NCBI RefSeq assembly: GCF_026965535.1
Contig: NZ_CP114039.1
Span: 5,456,001 to 5,520,000, forward strand
Source of the DNA: Corallococcus sp. NCRR
Lineage (GTDB): Bacteria; Myxococcota; Myxococcia; Myxococcales; Myxococcaceae
Direction: 5' to 3'
DNA length: 64,000 nt
This document shows positions 1 through 8,068 of the stretch, in pieces (within the stretch, counting starts at the first letter, position 1; each line of letters starts with the position of its first letter). A model generated the notes under the pieces. It was not told the DNA's origin. It saw only the letters and a program-made list of their open reading frames with translations, and did no database searches. A program made the translations under genes and the position numbers.

Positions 1-101
1 ATCCCGCGGTCCTGGTGCTGAAGCAGCTCTCCGGTGAGAAGTACGAAACGGCGGAGGAGTGGCGCGCGTGGCTCGCGCGTCAGCCGAAGACCGAAGGGTA
101 G
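1..101 (+). CDS. C-terminal fragment of a hypothetical protein (cut by window edge)
   Basis: An open frame enters from the left edge (first complete codon at base 3) and stops with TAG at 99-101, giving 32 residues that end in ALRQPKTEG-like sequence (actual tail WLARQPKTEG). The pattern LKQLSGEKYETAEEWRAW resembles the last repeat of HEAT-type proteins common in myxobacteria, which often finish with a Leu-Thr-Gly/Tyr/Trp-rich segment. This is a weak resemblance only. The frame converges on the ureidoglycolate lyase gene on the other strand with an 8 bp gap. Confidence 0.5.
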   Translation, partial: PAVLVLKQLSGEKYETAEEWRAWLARQPKTEG

Positions 102-109
102 GGGACCGC

Positions 110-634
110 TCAGCCCACGACGACGGAGACAGGCGTGGAGAACTGCCGCACGACGCAGTCCTCCGCGCCCCCGTCCTCCCACGCCAGCATCGCGAACTCG
201 GCCGGTTCATCGAGCGCGATGATGGGGTGGTGCCACACGCCCTGGTGGTAGTTCACGCCCTGGCCAGGGCCGCAGACGAACGCCACGAGCCCATCCAGGT
301 CGGGCCCTCCCGAAGGCGCGGCCGGCGCGACGCAGACGAGGAAGCGCGAGCAGCGCATGGGCAGGAACGCCTGGCTGGATTGCGGATGGTGTTCGAGCAG
401 CTTCACCGTGAAGGGAAGCGGCTGCGGCACGGAGCGGAACACCGCGAGGTTCGGCTTCGCACCCGGCCGGCCATTCTCCAGCCGCGCGGACCAGTCAAAG
501 CGCACCGCGGTGCCCTGGTTCGCCGAAGCGCCGCTCTTGAGCCCGGCGGACACGACGTCGCCAAAGGGAGCGAAGCCCTCCGGAGTCAGGGGCAGGGCGA
601 CGATGGAGCGGAGCGGGGCGGAGGCGTCCTTCAT
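110..634 (-). CDS. allA: Ureidoglycolate lyase
   Basis: The 174-residue protein matches the ureidoglycolate lyase (AllA) family, which splits ureidoglycolate into glyoxylate and urea in allantoin/purine catabolism in the cytoplasm. Family-like features are the N-terminal LPLTPEGFAPFGDVV block, the central LEHHPQSSQAFLPM segment and the cupin-type motif GVNYHQGVWHHPIIAL with metal-ligand-like histidines. The enterobacterial enzyme is about 160 residues, so the length fits. The start at 634 (MKDASAPLRS) is preferred over an upstream in-frame start at 673 because the extra 13 residues are unlike the family. No other purine-degradation gene is visible nearby, so it seems to stand alone here. Confidence 0.85.
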   Translation of the reverse strand: MKDASAPLRSIVALPLTPEGFAPFGDVVSAGLKSGASANQGTAVRFDWSARLENGRPGAKPNLAVFRSVPQPLPFTVKLLEHHPQSSQAFLPMRCSRFLVCVAPAAPSGGPDLDGLVAFVCGPGQGVNYHQGVWHHPIIALDEPAEFAMLAWEDGGAEDCVVRQFSTPVSVVVG

Positions 635-711
635 GAGGGGACTATAGGGGCGAGTGCCCGGGTCCCGCCCCACCCGAGGTAGTCAGGGTTCGAGGAGAAC
701 GCTCCTCTTTC

Positions 712-740
712 TTGACATCACGCGTCCAGACCTCTACAGA
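712..740 (+). promoter_or_regulatory. Sigma-70-like promoter of the lipoprotein gene
   Basis: A perfect -35 box TTGACA lies at 712-717 and a weaker -10 box TACAGA at 735-740, with an ideal 17 bp spacer. The transcript would start near 747, leaving a leader of about 90 nt before the ATG at 838. It sits just upstream of the candidate Fur box. Confidence 0.55.
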
Positions 741-750
741 AACTGAAATT

Positions 751-769
751 GAGAATGCCTATCGTTTTC
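751..769 (+). promoter_or_regulatory. Candidate Fur box
   Basis: The 19-mer GAGAATGCCTATCGTTTTC matches the classical Fur consensus GATAATGATAATCATTATC at 13 of 19 positions, conserving the GA-AATG and ATC-TT-TC halves. It lies at or just after the predicted transcription start, where a bound repressor would block initiation. It implies iron-regulated expression of the downstream lipoprotein and the CxxCH protein. Confidence 0.55.
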
Positions 770-837
770 ATGTTCGGGTCCCCGTCCCGGCTGAGAAGGG
801 CAGGCGCTCATCCCCCCATTCGAAGAGGCCACTGCCG

Positions 838-2052
838 ATGAAGCATCTGTTTGCCTTGCGTTCCCTGCGACTCTCCACCGCGGCGATTGCCCTGTCCCTG
901 TTCGCGGGCTGCGGCGACGAGGAGGAAGCGGGAACGGACGGTCCGCTGTACGCCATCACCACCCAGATGCTCGCGGAGGACCCCTCCGACAGCTACGTCC
1001 TGGTGACGCCGGACGCGGAGAAGGCCGCGTCCCTGTCGCTGGATGGCGCCATCAAGATCAAGGGCCGCGCGCTGGGCGTGGGCATCCCCAAGACGGGCTC
1101 CGTCTACGTGGTGAGCGACGAGAGCGCCACGGTGACCCGCTACACGCTGAACAGCGCCGGGAAGCTGGAGGCCTCGGGCACCGTCAGCTTCAGCTCCCAG
1201 GGCGTGACGTCGCTGGGCGAGTACCAGGCGAACTTCCAGTTCGTCTCGGAGACGAAGGCGTACTTCTTCGACGGTAACGCCGCGAAGGTCGTCATCTGGA
1301 ACCCCCAGGAGATGAGCGTGACGGGCAGCCTCGGGCTGGAGGCCCTGGTCATCCCGGACACGATCATGGCGTTCTCCGGCGCGGTCGTGCGGACCGGTGG
1401 GCGGATCCTCATGCCCGTGGGCTGGCGGCCGGTGGAGGGCAACAGCGTCACGAAGAAGGCGGGCGTGGTCGCCATCGACACGGCGACGGACGCCGTCTCG
1501 CTCGCGACGGACGACCGCTGCGGCTACACGCACGACGCCGCGCTCGGCACCGACGGCAAGGTCTACATCGCGACGGAGGCGTACGGCGCGGCGTCGCGCC
1601 GGGTGGTGGGCGAGGAGTCGCCGGAGCCCTGCCTGCTCCGGTTCGACCCTGCGACGGGCGCCTTCGACAAGACCTTCTATCGCTCACTGGCGGAGCTGGT
1701 GGGCGGTGGGACCGCGGGCGCGCTCATCCCCAGCCACACGCCGGGGACGGCGTACGTGCGCGTGCTGGATGAGAGCCTCACGCCGGTGTCGGAGGGTTCG
1801 CATCCGCGCACGCTCGCGAGCGGCACGGGCTGGCAGTGGTGGGAGCTGAACCTGTCCACGCTGACCGCCACGCGGAAGGCCGACTTCCCGTCCACCTCCG
1901 GCAGCGTCTTCCTCTTCGAGTCCGAGAACCAGACGCTCTACACCGAGTTCGGCGCCGGCGCCTCGTCCACCACCTTCCGGGTGCTGGGCGACAACGGCAA
2001 GCCCACGGTGACGACGCAGGGGCTGTCCTTCTCCTTCCTCCAGCTGCGCTAG
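838..2052 (+). CDS. Lipoprotein, putative beta-propeller, possibly iron-regulated
   Basis: The 404-residue product has a type II signal peptide (MKHLFALRSL..., hydrophobic core, lipobox LFAGC), so it is probably anchored to a membrane facing the periplasm or cell surface. The body contains repeated short strands such as GSVYVVSDESATVTRYTL and AVVRTGGRILMPVGWRP, typical of a propeller built from loosely conserved blades. The start at 838 is chosen because the signal peptide begins there; the in-frame TTG at 712 coincides with the -35 box. The 18 bp gap to the next gene suggests one operon. The candidate Fur box upstream and the position before a secreted CxxCH protein suggest a role in metal or haem handling. 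Function is inferred only. A relation to MxcI-like proteins of myxochelin clusters is possible but unproven. Confidence 0.75.
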   Translation: MKHLFALRSLRLSTAAIALSLFAGCGDEEEAGTDGPLYAITTQMLAEDPSDSYVLVTPDAEKAASLSLDGAIKIKGRALGVGIPKTGSVYVVSDESATVTRYTLNSAGKLEASGTVSFSSQGVTSLGEYQANFQFVSETKAYFFDGNAAKVVIWNPQEMSVTGSLGLEALVIPDTIMAFSGAVVRTGGRILMPVGWRPVEGNSVTKKAGVVAIDTATDAVSLATDDRCGYTHDAALGTDGKVYIATEAYGAASRRVVGEESPEPCLLRFDPATGAFDKTFYRSLAELVGGGTAGALIPSHTPGTAYVRVLDESLTPVSEGSHPRTLASGTGWQWWELNLSTLTATRKADFPSTSGSVFLFESENQTLYTEFGAGASSTTFRVLGDNGKPTVTTQGLSFSFLQLR

Positions 2053-2070
2053 CCGTAAGGACCCAGGACC

Positions 2071-2700
2071 ATGAACGGCAATCCGATGCGTCACGCGGGC
2101 GTGTTTGTCATTGCGCTGTTGGGGGCGACGTCCGCCTTCGCCACCAGCACGGGCATCACCGGCAACTCCGGCAAGGACACGGCGACCTGCAACACGTGCC
2201 ACAAGGGTGGTGCGGCTCCCACCGTGGAGTTCGAAGGCCCCTCGACGCTGGAGAAGGGCGCCACCGGCCAGTACACCCTCATCATCCGGGGCGGGGCCGC
2301 GAAGACGGGCGGCGCGGGCATCGCCGTGGACGACGCGGGGGCGAGCCTCGTGGCCGGCACCGGGCTGAAGAAGCTGGGCACGGAGCTGTCCCACGCCGCG
2401 CCCCAGGCCTTCACGGGCACGGAGCTGCGCTTCAACTTCTCGCTCGTCGCGCCCGCCACGGACGTCACGCTGAACCTCTTCGGCGCGGGCAACTCGACGA
2501 ACGCGGACCAGAAGAGCGACGGCGACCGCGCGGCGTCCACGAAGCTGAGCATCAAGGTGGGCAATGGCTCGCCCGTGGCGGAGCAGCCGGGCGGCGACGA
2601 GGATGAAGGCGGGGGCTGCGCCGCCGCGAGCAGCGCTCCGTTCTGGGCGCTCGCGCTGGCGGGGCTGCCGCTGGCGGCAATCCGCCGCCGCCGGAGCTGA
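2071..2700 (+). CDS. MYXO-CTERM surface protein with CxxCH motif
   Basis: The 209-residue protein starts with a signal peptide (MRHAGVFVIALLGATSAFA). A CNTCH motif follows near residue 48, the signature for covalent c-type haem or a metal site. A beta-sandwich-like domain follows (VEFEGPSTLEKGATGQYTL...), similar in arrangement to choice-of-anchor/Reeler-type domains. It ends in a MYXO-CTERM tail: Gly-rich linker, Cys in GGGCAAASSAP, hydrophobic helix, and a terminal Arg cluster. Such tails are cleaved and the protein sorted to the outer surface in myxobacteria. It is co-oriented with the lipoprotein 18 bp upstream and probably shares its iron-responsive promoter. A single CxxCH could bind one haem; this is inference. 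Confidence 0.8.
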   Translation: MNGNPMRHAGVFVIALLGATSAFATSTGITGNSGKDTATCNTCHKGGAAPTVEFEGPSTLEKGATGQYTLIIRGGAAKTGGAGIAVDDAGASLVAGTGLKKLGTELSHAAPQAFTGTELRFNFSLVAPATDVTLNLFGAGNSTNADQKSDGDRAASTKLSIKVGNGSPVAEQPGGDEDEGGGCAAASSAPFWALALAGLPLAAIRRRRS

Positions 2701-2726
2701 AGCACCTCCGGCTGTCTTGAATCAGG

Positions 2727-2767
2727 AGGCCCCTTTCCCGCATGCGTGGGGAAGGGGCCTTTCTCTT
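2727..2767. terminator. Bidirectional Rho-independent terminator
   Basis: Arms AGGCCCCTTTCCC (2727-2739) and GGGGAAGGGGCCT (2748-2760) pair at 12 of 13 positions around an 8 nt loop and are followed by TTCTCTT. It lies between convergent genes ending at 2700 and 2769 and can serve both. Confidence 0.75.
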
Positions 2768-2768
2768 G

Positions 2769-5051
2769 TCAGTCCGTGAACGAACCGGGCTCCTTGCTGA
2801 AGCCCGCCTTCGCATGGTGCGCCAGCCGCTCCGAGCGCGACGCGTGCTCCAGCGCGGCGATGATGGCCTTCTCCGCGTCCGGCCCCCATTCCTTCACCTT
2901 GGCGGGGTCCACGCCCTTGTCCTTCACGTACTTCTCCAGCGCCGCGGCGGCGACCTTTCCGCCCGACCCGGCGTTGACCGCCAGGTCGGTCATGATGGCG
3001 GTGGCGTACTCGCTGGTGACGACGTCCTTGAGCTTGAGCTTCGCGGTCTTGGCCTGCCCCTCCGCGTCCCTGCCCGTCACGGAGACCGTCCTGTCGCGGG
3101 TGCCGGAGATCTTCCCCTCGTTGGCGAACTTGATTTGAGCCTGCTGCATGGCCGGGTCGGCGCCAGCAGCCATGAAGACGGCGGCCAGCTTCACGTCGGT
3201 GCGGATGGCCTCGGCCGCGGCGACGCCCTTGAGCACCGTGCCGTCCGGCCGGGTGAGCACCACGCCCTCCTTGCCGATGTCGATGCCGAATTTGCCGAAG
3301 CTCTTCTCGTACTGGGCCGGGTCGGTCTTCTTCAGGTCCCGCATGAACTCGGCGAGCGTCCCGTTGCCATTCTTGCCGAGCGTCCACTGGGTGAAGCCCC
3401 ACGACACGCGCCCGATGTCCCAGGTGTTCACCTTGCTGAAGGTGCCCTCCAGTCCGGAGATGGACTCGAGGATCTTCCGCCGGTCCTCGCTGATGCCGCT
3501 CTTCTCCAACTGGGACGTGACCTGCGCGGCCGAGTCCCCGGCCACGGCGCCGCCATCCACCGCGCTCCACGAGTTCGTGTACGCCGTCTCACGGCCATCC
3601 CGCATGCGCACGGTGGTCCCGTTCACGGTGACGTCCGAACGGGTCTGCTTGACGCCGACCATCGGCGCATACGCGTCGACCCGCGCGAGCAGGCCGTCCT
3701 TCACCGTCTTCTGGTGGGCCTGCGCGTCGGCGAGCTTCGCCTTCGCCGCGTCGAGCGCGGTCTTCTGGGCCTGGTGGAACTTCTCCGCCTCGGCGGGGTC
3801 CTTGGGAACCTTCGCCTTCTTCTGCTTCGCCTCCAGCGCGTCGAGCGCGCGTTGGGAGACCTTCACCGCCGCGGTGGCGCTGCGGAGGGCGGGGTTGTCG
3901 CCAATGTACTTCTTCAGCCACTCCTTGACCTTCTCCCCCTCGGCCTTGACGGTCTCCTCCGCGGCCTGGAGCTTCTTCTGCGCGGCCTGCTTCGCGGGCT
4001 CCGTGGTGGCCGCGTTGACGGCGGCCTCCGCCTTGTTGCGCGCCTCCACCGCCTTCTTCAACGGGGCGTAGGCCTTCGCCTTGGGCGGCTTCAGGGTCGC
4101 GACGTTGCGGGGGATGAGGTCGTTGAGCTCGACGGCGTTGCCGCGCTGGATGGTGCCTTCGTCCTTGGAGGTCACCTGGATGGCGTCGAGGTTCTTCTGG
4201 ATGTCGCTGACGGACGCGGCGGCGACCTTCGTGGTCGCGGCGGCTTTCGTGGAGGCCTGCACCGGCGCGGAAGCCGTGGCTGGCGGCTGACGTTGGAGCG
4301 CGGTGAGCGCGCGCTTCAGGTCCGCGCCCTCCAGCTCCAGGTGGAGCGCGTCCTCCAACGGGGTGCCGGTGAGCTTCTCGTACTTCTCCGCCACCTGCTT
4401 GAGCTGGGATGCATCCAGGCCCTCCAGGGCCTCGAAGACGGCGGCCTCGTCGGTGCCCCAGATGTCATCCATTGCCGTCTTGAGCTTCGCCGCGGCGGCG
4501 TCCACCGCGCTGGTGGGGGCGGAGCGCTTCGTGGCTCCCGCCGACACGGACAGCGGGTTGAAGGAGAAGCCCTGATGGGAGGGGGGCCGGCCGCGAATCT
4601 GATCCGCCAGCCGCTTGAGCGTCGCGCCGGAAGCGCCGCCCGCCACGGCCTTGAGAATGAAGGTGCGCTCCGCGTCCGCGTCGGTGCGGGGCGAGGCCTT
4701 GGCGCTGACGCCCGCCTTCGACAGCAGGGCCGACAGGTCCTTCTGTTGCGCGGGGCTGAGTCCGCCCAGCGCTGTGGCGATCGCGCCCGCGTCGGTGGGG
4801 GACAGGCCGCTCGAAAGGGCCTTCATCAGGGCCTGCCGCGTGGGGCCCTCCGGGAGCGCGGAGAGCTGCTGCTCCGTCTTCCGCTGCGCCGGAGACTTCG
4901 CGCCCGCGGAGACGGCGGCGGCCATGGACGAAGTGGCGTTGGGGCGGCGCGAGGGCGCCACGGTCGCGGCGGAGGGCGCCTGCGTGACAGGCGTGTCCAC
5001 ACTCGCGACGCGCGTCGCCTTGGGGCCAGGGGAGCCGGAGATCTTGACCAT
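2769..5051 (-). CDS. Large protein with annexin-like repeat and possible lysozyme-like C-terminal domain
   Basis: The product has 760 residues and no obvious signal peptide. Around residues 186-252 lies an annexin-type repeat: MDDIWGTDEAAVFEALEG begins at M194, followed by a helix QLKQVAEKYEKLTG and TPLEDALHLEL, which matches the annexin core (AMKGLGTDE..., YKKLYGKDL...). Residues 340-480 are Lys/Ala/Glu-rich probable coiled coil. The last 270 residues contain ISGLEGTFSKVNTWDIG (E535) and VSWGFTQWTLGKNG, an arrangement seen in lysozyme-like/chitosanase-fold hydrolases where a Glu precedes a Gly-x-x-Gln loop. It could act on peptidoglycan, but this assignment is tentative. It is divergent from the caspase-like gene. 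Annexins bind Ca2+/phospholipid in eukaryotes and are sporadic in bacteria. Confidence 0.7.
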   Translation of the reverse strand: MVKISGSPGPKATRVASVDTPVTQAPSAATVAPSRRPNATSSMAAAVSAGAKSPAQRKTEQQLSALPEGPTRQALMKALSSGLSPTDAGAIATALGGLSPAQQKDLSALLSKAGVSAKASPRTDADAERTFILKAVAGGASGATLKRLADQIRGRPPSHQGFSFNPLSVSAGATKRSAPTSAVDAAAAKLKTAMDDIWGTDEAAVFEALEGLDASQLKQVAEKYEKLTGTPLEDALHLELEGADLKRALTALQRQPPATASAPVQASTKAAATTKVAAASVSDIQKNLDAIQVTSKDEGTIQRGNAVELNDLIPRNVATLKPPKAKAYAPLKKAVEARNKAEAAVNAATTEPAKQAAQKKLQAAEETVKAEGEKVKEWLKKYIGDNPALRSATAAVKVSQRALDALEAKQKKAKVPKDPAEAEKFHQAQKTALDAAKAKLADAQAHQKTVKDGLLARVDAYAPMVGVKQTRSDVTVNGTTVRMRDGRETAYTNSWSAVDGGAVAGDSAAQVTSQLEKSGISEDRRKILESISGLEGTFSKVNTWDIGRVSWGFTQWTLGKNGNGTLAEFMRDLKKTDPAQYEKSFGKFGIDIGKEGVVLTRPDGTVLKGVAAAEAIRTDVKLAAVFMAAGADPAMQQAQIKFANEGKISGTRDRTVSVTGRDAEGQAKTAKLKLKDVVTSEYATAIMTDLAVNAGSGGKVAAAALEKYVKDKGVDPAKVKEWGPDAEKAIIAALEHASRSERLAHHAKAGFSKEPGSFTD

Positions 5052-5242
5052 GCGGCCGCCAGCCTAACGCACTGTCCGTGCGACAGACATCCGGTGGCCG
5101 AGCGGTCGTGTCGCACGGGTGCGGAGGGAGCGAGCCCCGGGCTCCTGGTCGGCGAAGGGCCGGAAGGACACGGCGCGCGCCGCTTCCTCCCTGCCATCGC
5201 AGCCACCCGTCTCCACCGTGAGTGAGGGAGGAGAAGACAGTC

Positions 5243-6106
5243 ATGGCGCAGGGATATTCCATCAACATCGGTTTGAACGCGGTGGATCCGAAGCACTACG
5301 CGGGCTGGGATGGCCAGCTGCAAGCATGCGAAGCGGACGCCGAGGACATGGTCAGCATCGCGAAGGCGCAGGGCTTCAGCCGCGTCCGTCCCTTCCTCAC
5401 GAAGGATGCCACGCGCGAGAAGGTGCTCGCGGAGCTGGGCGAGGCGGCGTCGGTGCTCCAGGCGGGGGACCTCTTGCTGTTCACCTATTCGGGCCACGGC
5501 GGCCAACTCCCCGACATGAATGGGGACGAGGACGACGGCCTGGATGAGACGTGGTGTCTGTATGACGGGGAGCTCGTCGACGACGAAATCTACCAGGCGA
5601 TGGGGAAGCTCAAGGCGGGCGTGCGCGTCTTCATGCTCTCCGACAGCTGCCACAGCGGCACGGTGAGCAGCGTGGCCTACGCGGCCCTGCGCTCCAGCGG
5701 CAGCCTGCAACTGCTGGCGGATTCGCTGCGGACCACGGAGCCCGCGGAGCAGCGCTTCAAGGAGATGCCCCTGGGCATCGAGCGGCGCACGTACCGCGAG
5801 AACAAGCAGATGTACGACGCCATCCTGAAGGGGCTGCCCAAGGATGACCCGAGGCTGACGCTCAAGGCCACGGTGCTGCTCATCTCCGGTTGCCAGGACA
5901 ACCAGCTCTCCAGCGACGGCGAATACAACGGCCTCTTCACGGCCAAGCTGTTGCGCGTCTGGAACGAGGGGAAGTTCAAGGCCAGCTACCCGACCTTCCA
6001 CCGCCGCATCCTGAAGACCATGCCGCCCATCCAGTCTCCGGCGTACTCCGTCATCGGAGTCCCCAGCCGCGAGTTCGAACGGCAGATTCCATTCCACGTG
6101 AGCTGA
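5243..6106 (+). CDS. Caspase family protein (peptidase C14/metacaspase-like)
   Basis: The 287-residue cytoplasmic protein has the caspase fold: N-terminal IGLNAVDPKHYAGWDGQL, the catalytic His in FTYSGHGGQ (H85) and the catalytic Cys in MLSDSCHSGT (C136). Both members of the dyad are intact. The C-terminal TLKATVLLISGCQDNQLS block is also typical of bacterial metacaspases, which cleave after basic residues. The start at 5243 (MAQGYSIN) follows AGGGAGGAG at 5225-5233; an upstream in-frame start at 5222 lies inside that ribosome binding site. No partner domain is fused to it and no obvious operon partner is present, so its substrate and trigger are unknown. It reads divergently from the annexin-like gene. 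Confidence 0.85.
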   Translation: MAQGYSINIGLNAVDPKHYAGWDGQLQACEADAEDMVSIAKAQGFSRVRPFLTKDATREKVLAELGEAASVLQAGDLLLFTYSGHGGQLPDMNGDEDDGLDETWCLYDGELVDDEIYQAMGKLKAGVRVFMLSDSCHSGTVSSVAYAALRSSGSLQLLADSLRTTEPAEQRFKEMPLGIERRTYRENKQMYDAILKGLPKDDPRLTLKATVLLISGCQDNQLSSDGEYNGLFTAKLLRVWNEGKFKASYPTFHRRILKTMPPIQSPAYSVIGVPSREFERQIPFHVS

Positions 6107-6121
6107 AGGCCACGGGGTGGT

Positions 6122-7462
6122 TCAGCCGCGCGCGAACACGGCCGGCTCCGGGGTGTCACTCCACAGCAGCTCCAGCGCCTTGCCGGTCAGCCGCGCGCGC
6201 AGGACCTCATACCCTTCCACGGAGAACAGCCCCTCCGCTGTCAGGGGCGTGAGCCGGACGGGAGGCCGGCTTCCACGGCGGAGCCACAGTGTGCCGTCCC
6301 GCCAGGACACTTCATTCGGCCCGAAGCGCCCGGCCAGGGCCTTGAGGGTCCGTGGCGGGACGGAGACCGGATGCAGCCCGGCTTCGACCGTCGTCTGGGC
6401 CCAGGTGTATTCGGAGCGAAGCGCCGGAGCGAGGCCGGGAGCCGCCAGCAGCTTCTTCAAGGCGCGGGACTGCGCGACCTCCAGGGCCTGCTCGGGCGGC
6501 GTCTCCACGTCCGGAGCAATGCCCACGCCCTCCCAGTTCGTCTGGCTGACCGCGTGGACCGGGCGTCCATGCGAGACGCTGAGCACGAAGCAGGGGGCGA
6601 CGGGCACGAGCGTGTTGTTGTTGGCGGCCCCCGCGGTCCTGGCGCCGATCAGCTCCCCCAGCTTGAGCTGCTGGACGTGATAGGCGAACTCTTCCGCTGC
6701 TGAACCCACGCGCGGGTTGATCAGCACGTACAGGGGCTTGCCCATCAACCTCCCGGCGGGAAGGTGCTCCAGCGTCCGGGACTGCTCGGGAGGCTTGGAG
6801 CCCGCGAGAAAGGTCAGCAGCGGCACGTCTCCATCGAGAAAGTGGCTGACCAGGTAGCGCACCGCCGCGTGGGCGCCCCCTCCGTTGTCCCGCAGGTCGA
6901 TGATGATCGCGTCCCCGTCCTTGAGGAACCGCAGGGCGTCGTCATAGGCCGTGCCGGTCTCGTCCTGGACCCAGTGGAACCCGGCGACCTTCAGATAGCG
7001 CACGTTGCCTGGCAGCACGCGCAGCACCGTGAGGCCGTGGTGTTCGCGCAGGGCCCGCTGACGCCAGTACGCGTCGGTGTCCGTCTCCCGCGCCCTGGGC
7101 GCCTTCGATGCGGCGTACCGCGCGGCATCGTTCACCAGGTACAGGTGCCGGTCCTTGCTGGCATCCGACAGGTCGGCGGTGACGCGCTCGGCGAACTCCG
7201 CTGGCGAGTCCACGTTGTAGCGTCCCGCCTTCCGCTCCCGCTCCAGTCGCTCGACCAGCGCCGCGCGCTTCTCCGGGAAGACGTAGGTCCGCTGGAGTTC
7301 CGCCTGGATGGAGGCCAGCGCCGCATCGCGCTCCGCGGCGGTGAGCCGCGCTGGGGCCGTGACGGCGCCACTTACGGGAGGCTGCGTGAAGGCGGGCAGG
7401 GGGCTTGTCACGAGCCACAGGGTGGTCACTGCGACGAACAGACGGTCAGCGCTTGGAATCAT
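6122..7462 (-). CDS. S41 family peptidase (C-terminal processing protease-like)
   Basis: The 446-residue protein has a signal peptide (MIPSADRLFVAVTTLWLVTS) and is probably periplasmic or secreted. An N-terminal helical part (LTAAERDAALASIQAEL...) resembles the IRBP/tricorn-associated N-terminal domain. The S41 domain carries AIIIDLRDNGGG and PRVGSAAEEFAYHV, the segment holding the expected nucleophilic Ser, followed by GARTAGAANNNT. No PDZ domain is evident. The start at 7462 gives the signal peptide and overlaps the end of the MarR gene by 17 bp, so the two are probably translationally coupled and the protease may be under MarR control. Confidence 0.85.
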   Translation of the reverse strand: MIPSADRLFVAVTTLWLVTSPLPAFTQPPVSGAVTAPARLTAAERDAALASIQAELQRTYVFPEKRAALVERLERERKAGRYNVDSPAEFAERVTADLSDASKDRHLYLVNDAARYAASKAPRARETDTDAYWRQRALREHHGLTVLRVLPGNVRYLKVAGFHWVQDETGTAYDDALRFLKDGDAIIIDLRDNGGGAHAAVRYLVSHFLDGDVPLLTFLAGSKPPEQSRTLEHLPAGRLMGKPLYVLINPRVGSAAEEFAYHVQQLKLGELIGARTAGAANNNTLVPVAPCFVLSVSHGRPVHAVSQTNWEGVGIAPDVETPPEQALEVAQSRALKKLLAAPGLAPALRSEYTWAQTTVEAGLHPVSVPPRTLKALAGRFGPNEVSWRDGTLWLRRGSRPPVRLTPLTAEGLFSVEGYEVLRARLTGKALELLWSDTPEPAVFARG

Positions 7463-7967
7463 GGGTCGCTCCAGGTGCGTCTGGCGCTTCGAGGTGCAGC
7501 AGGTCACCCACGCGCGCGCGCAGGCCGCGGTGGTCGAGCGCGCGCTCCAATCCATTCAGCTCGGCGAGCAACTGGGGCGCGCCTTCCTCGAGGAGCGCGG
7601 TGGCCGCGGTCTGGATGGCGGCCCACAGCGGCGCGAGCTTCGCGGCGGTCTTGCGGCCGTGCGCGGTGAGCTTCAAGCGCTGGCGCCGGCCATCCACGGG
7701 GTCGGCCTCGCCGGTGATGAGCCGCTCGCGCTCCAGGGCCGTGCGCACCTGGCTCACGGCCGCATGCGTGACGCCCAGCCGCTCCGCCAGCTCTCCCACC
7801 GTCAGCGGACCGTGGTCACGGAGGGACGTGAAGACCGCGTACCAGCGCGGTTCGAAGCGCACGCCAGCGGCCTGGTAGATGGCGTGGACGTCGCGGTCCA
7901 TCCGCTCCACCACCCGCCGCAGCCGCGAGCCGAACGCCCCCGTTCCCTGCTTCGCGACATCATCCAT
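7446..7967 (-). CDS. MarR family transcriptional regulator
   Basis: The 173-residue protein has the winged-helix layout of MarR regulators: dimerisation helices, then DHGPLTVGELAERLGVTH as the first helix-turn-helix strand and AAVSQVRTALERERLITG as the recognition helix, followed by the wing DPVDGRRQRLKLT. It probably represses its own promoter; an imperfect dyad overlapping the -10 region lies a few bases upstream of the start. It forms a two-gene operon with the overlapping S41 protease gene. The ligand is unknown. Confidence 0.88.
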   Translation of the reverse strand: MDDVAKQGTGAFGSRLRRVVERMDRDVHAIYQAAGVRFEPRWYAVFTSLRDHGPLTVGELAERLGVTHAAVSQVRTALERERLITGEADPVDGRRQRLKLTAHGRKTAAKLAPLWAAIQTAATALLEEGAPQLLAELNGLERALDHRGLRARVGDLLHLEAPDAPGATHDSKR

Positions 7968-7971
7968 GAAC

Positions 7972-7989
7972 TCCGTTATTGCTTACGGA
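7972..7989. promoter_or_regulatory. Candidate MarR operator (inverted repeat)
   Basis: Arms TCCGTTA (7972-7978) and TTACGGA (7983-7989) form an imperfect dyad with a 4 bp spacer. It starts 5 bp upstream of the MarR start codon and covers the predicted -10 box, the usual place for autoregulation. Confidence 0.5.
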
Positions 7990-8004
7990 TATTGTCGCCG
8001 TCAA
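7976..8004 (-). promoter_or_regulatory. Candidate promoter of the marR-S41 operon
   Basis: On the minus strand a -35 TTGACG (8004-7999) and a -10 CAATAA (7981-7976) are separated by exactly 17 bp. The -10 is weak, but the area is the most AT-rich of this intergenic gap and overlaps the dyad. Confidence 0.45.
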
Positions 8005-8068
8005 GCCAGGGGACCGGGCCGCTGTCCCACCTTGGTGCCCTGGCTTTCGACGCGTGAGACGTCCACCG

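Noticed and set aside
712..837. N-terminal extension of the lipoprotein from TTG 712
   Set aside because: The TTG is part of the -35 box, the extension would cover the Fur box, and the signal peptide begins at 838.
2742..5225. Plus-strand open frame of 827 codons
   Set aside because: It is the antisense shadow of the annexin-like gene; Arg/Leu/Gly-rich translation without any domain, typical of GC-rich third-position bias.
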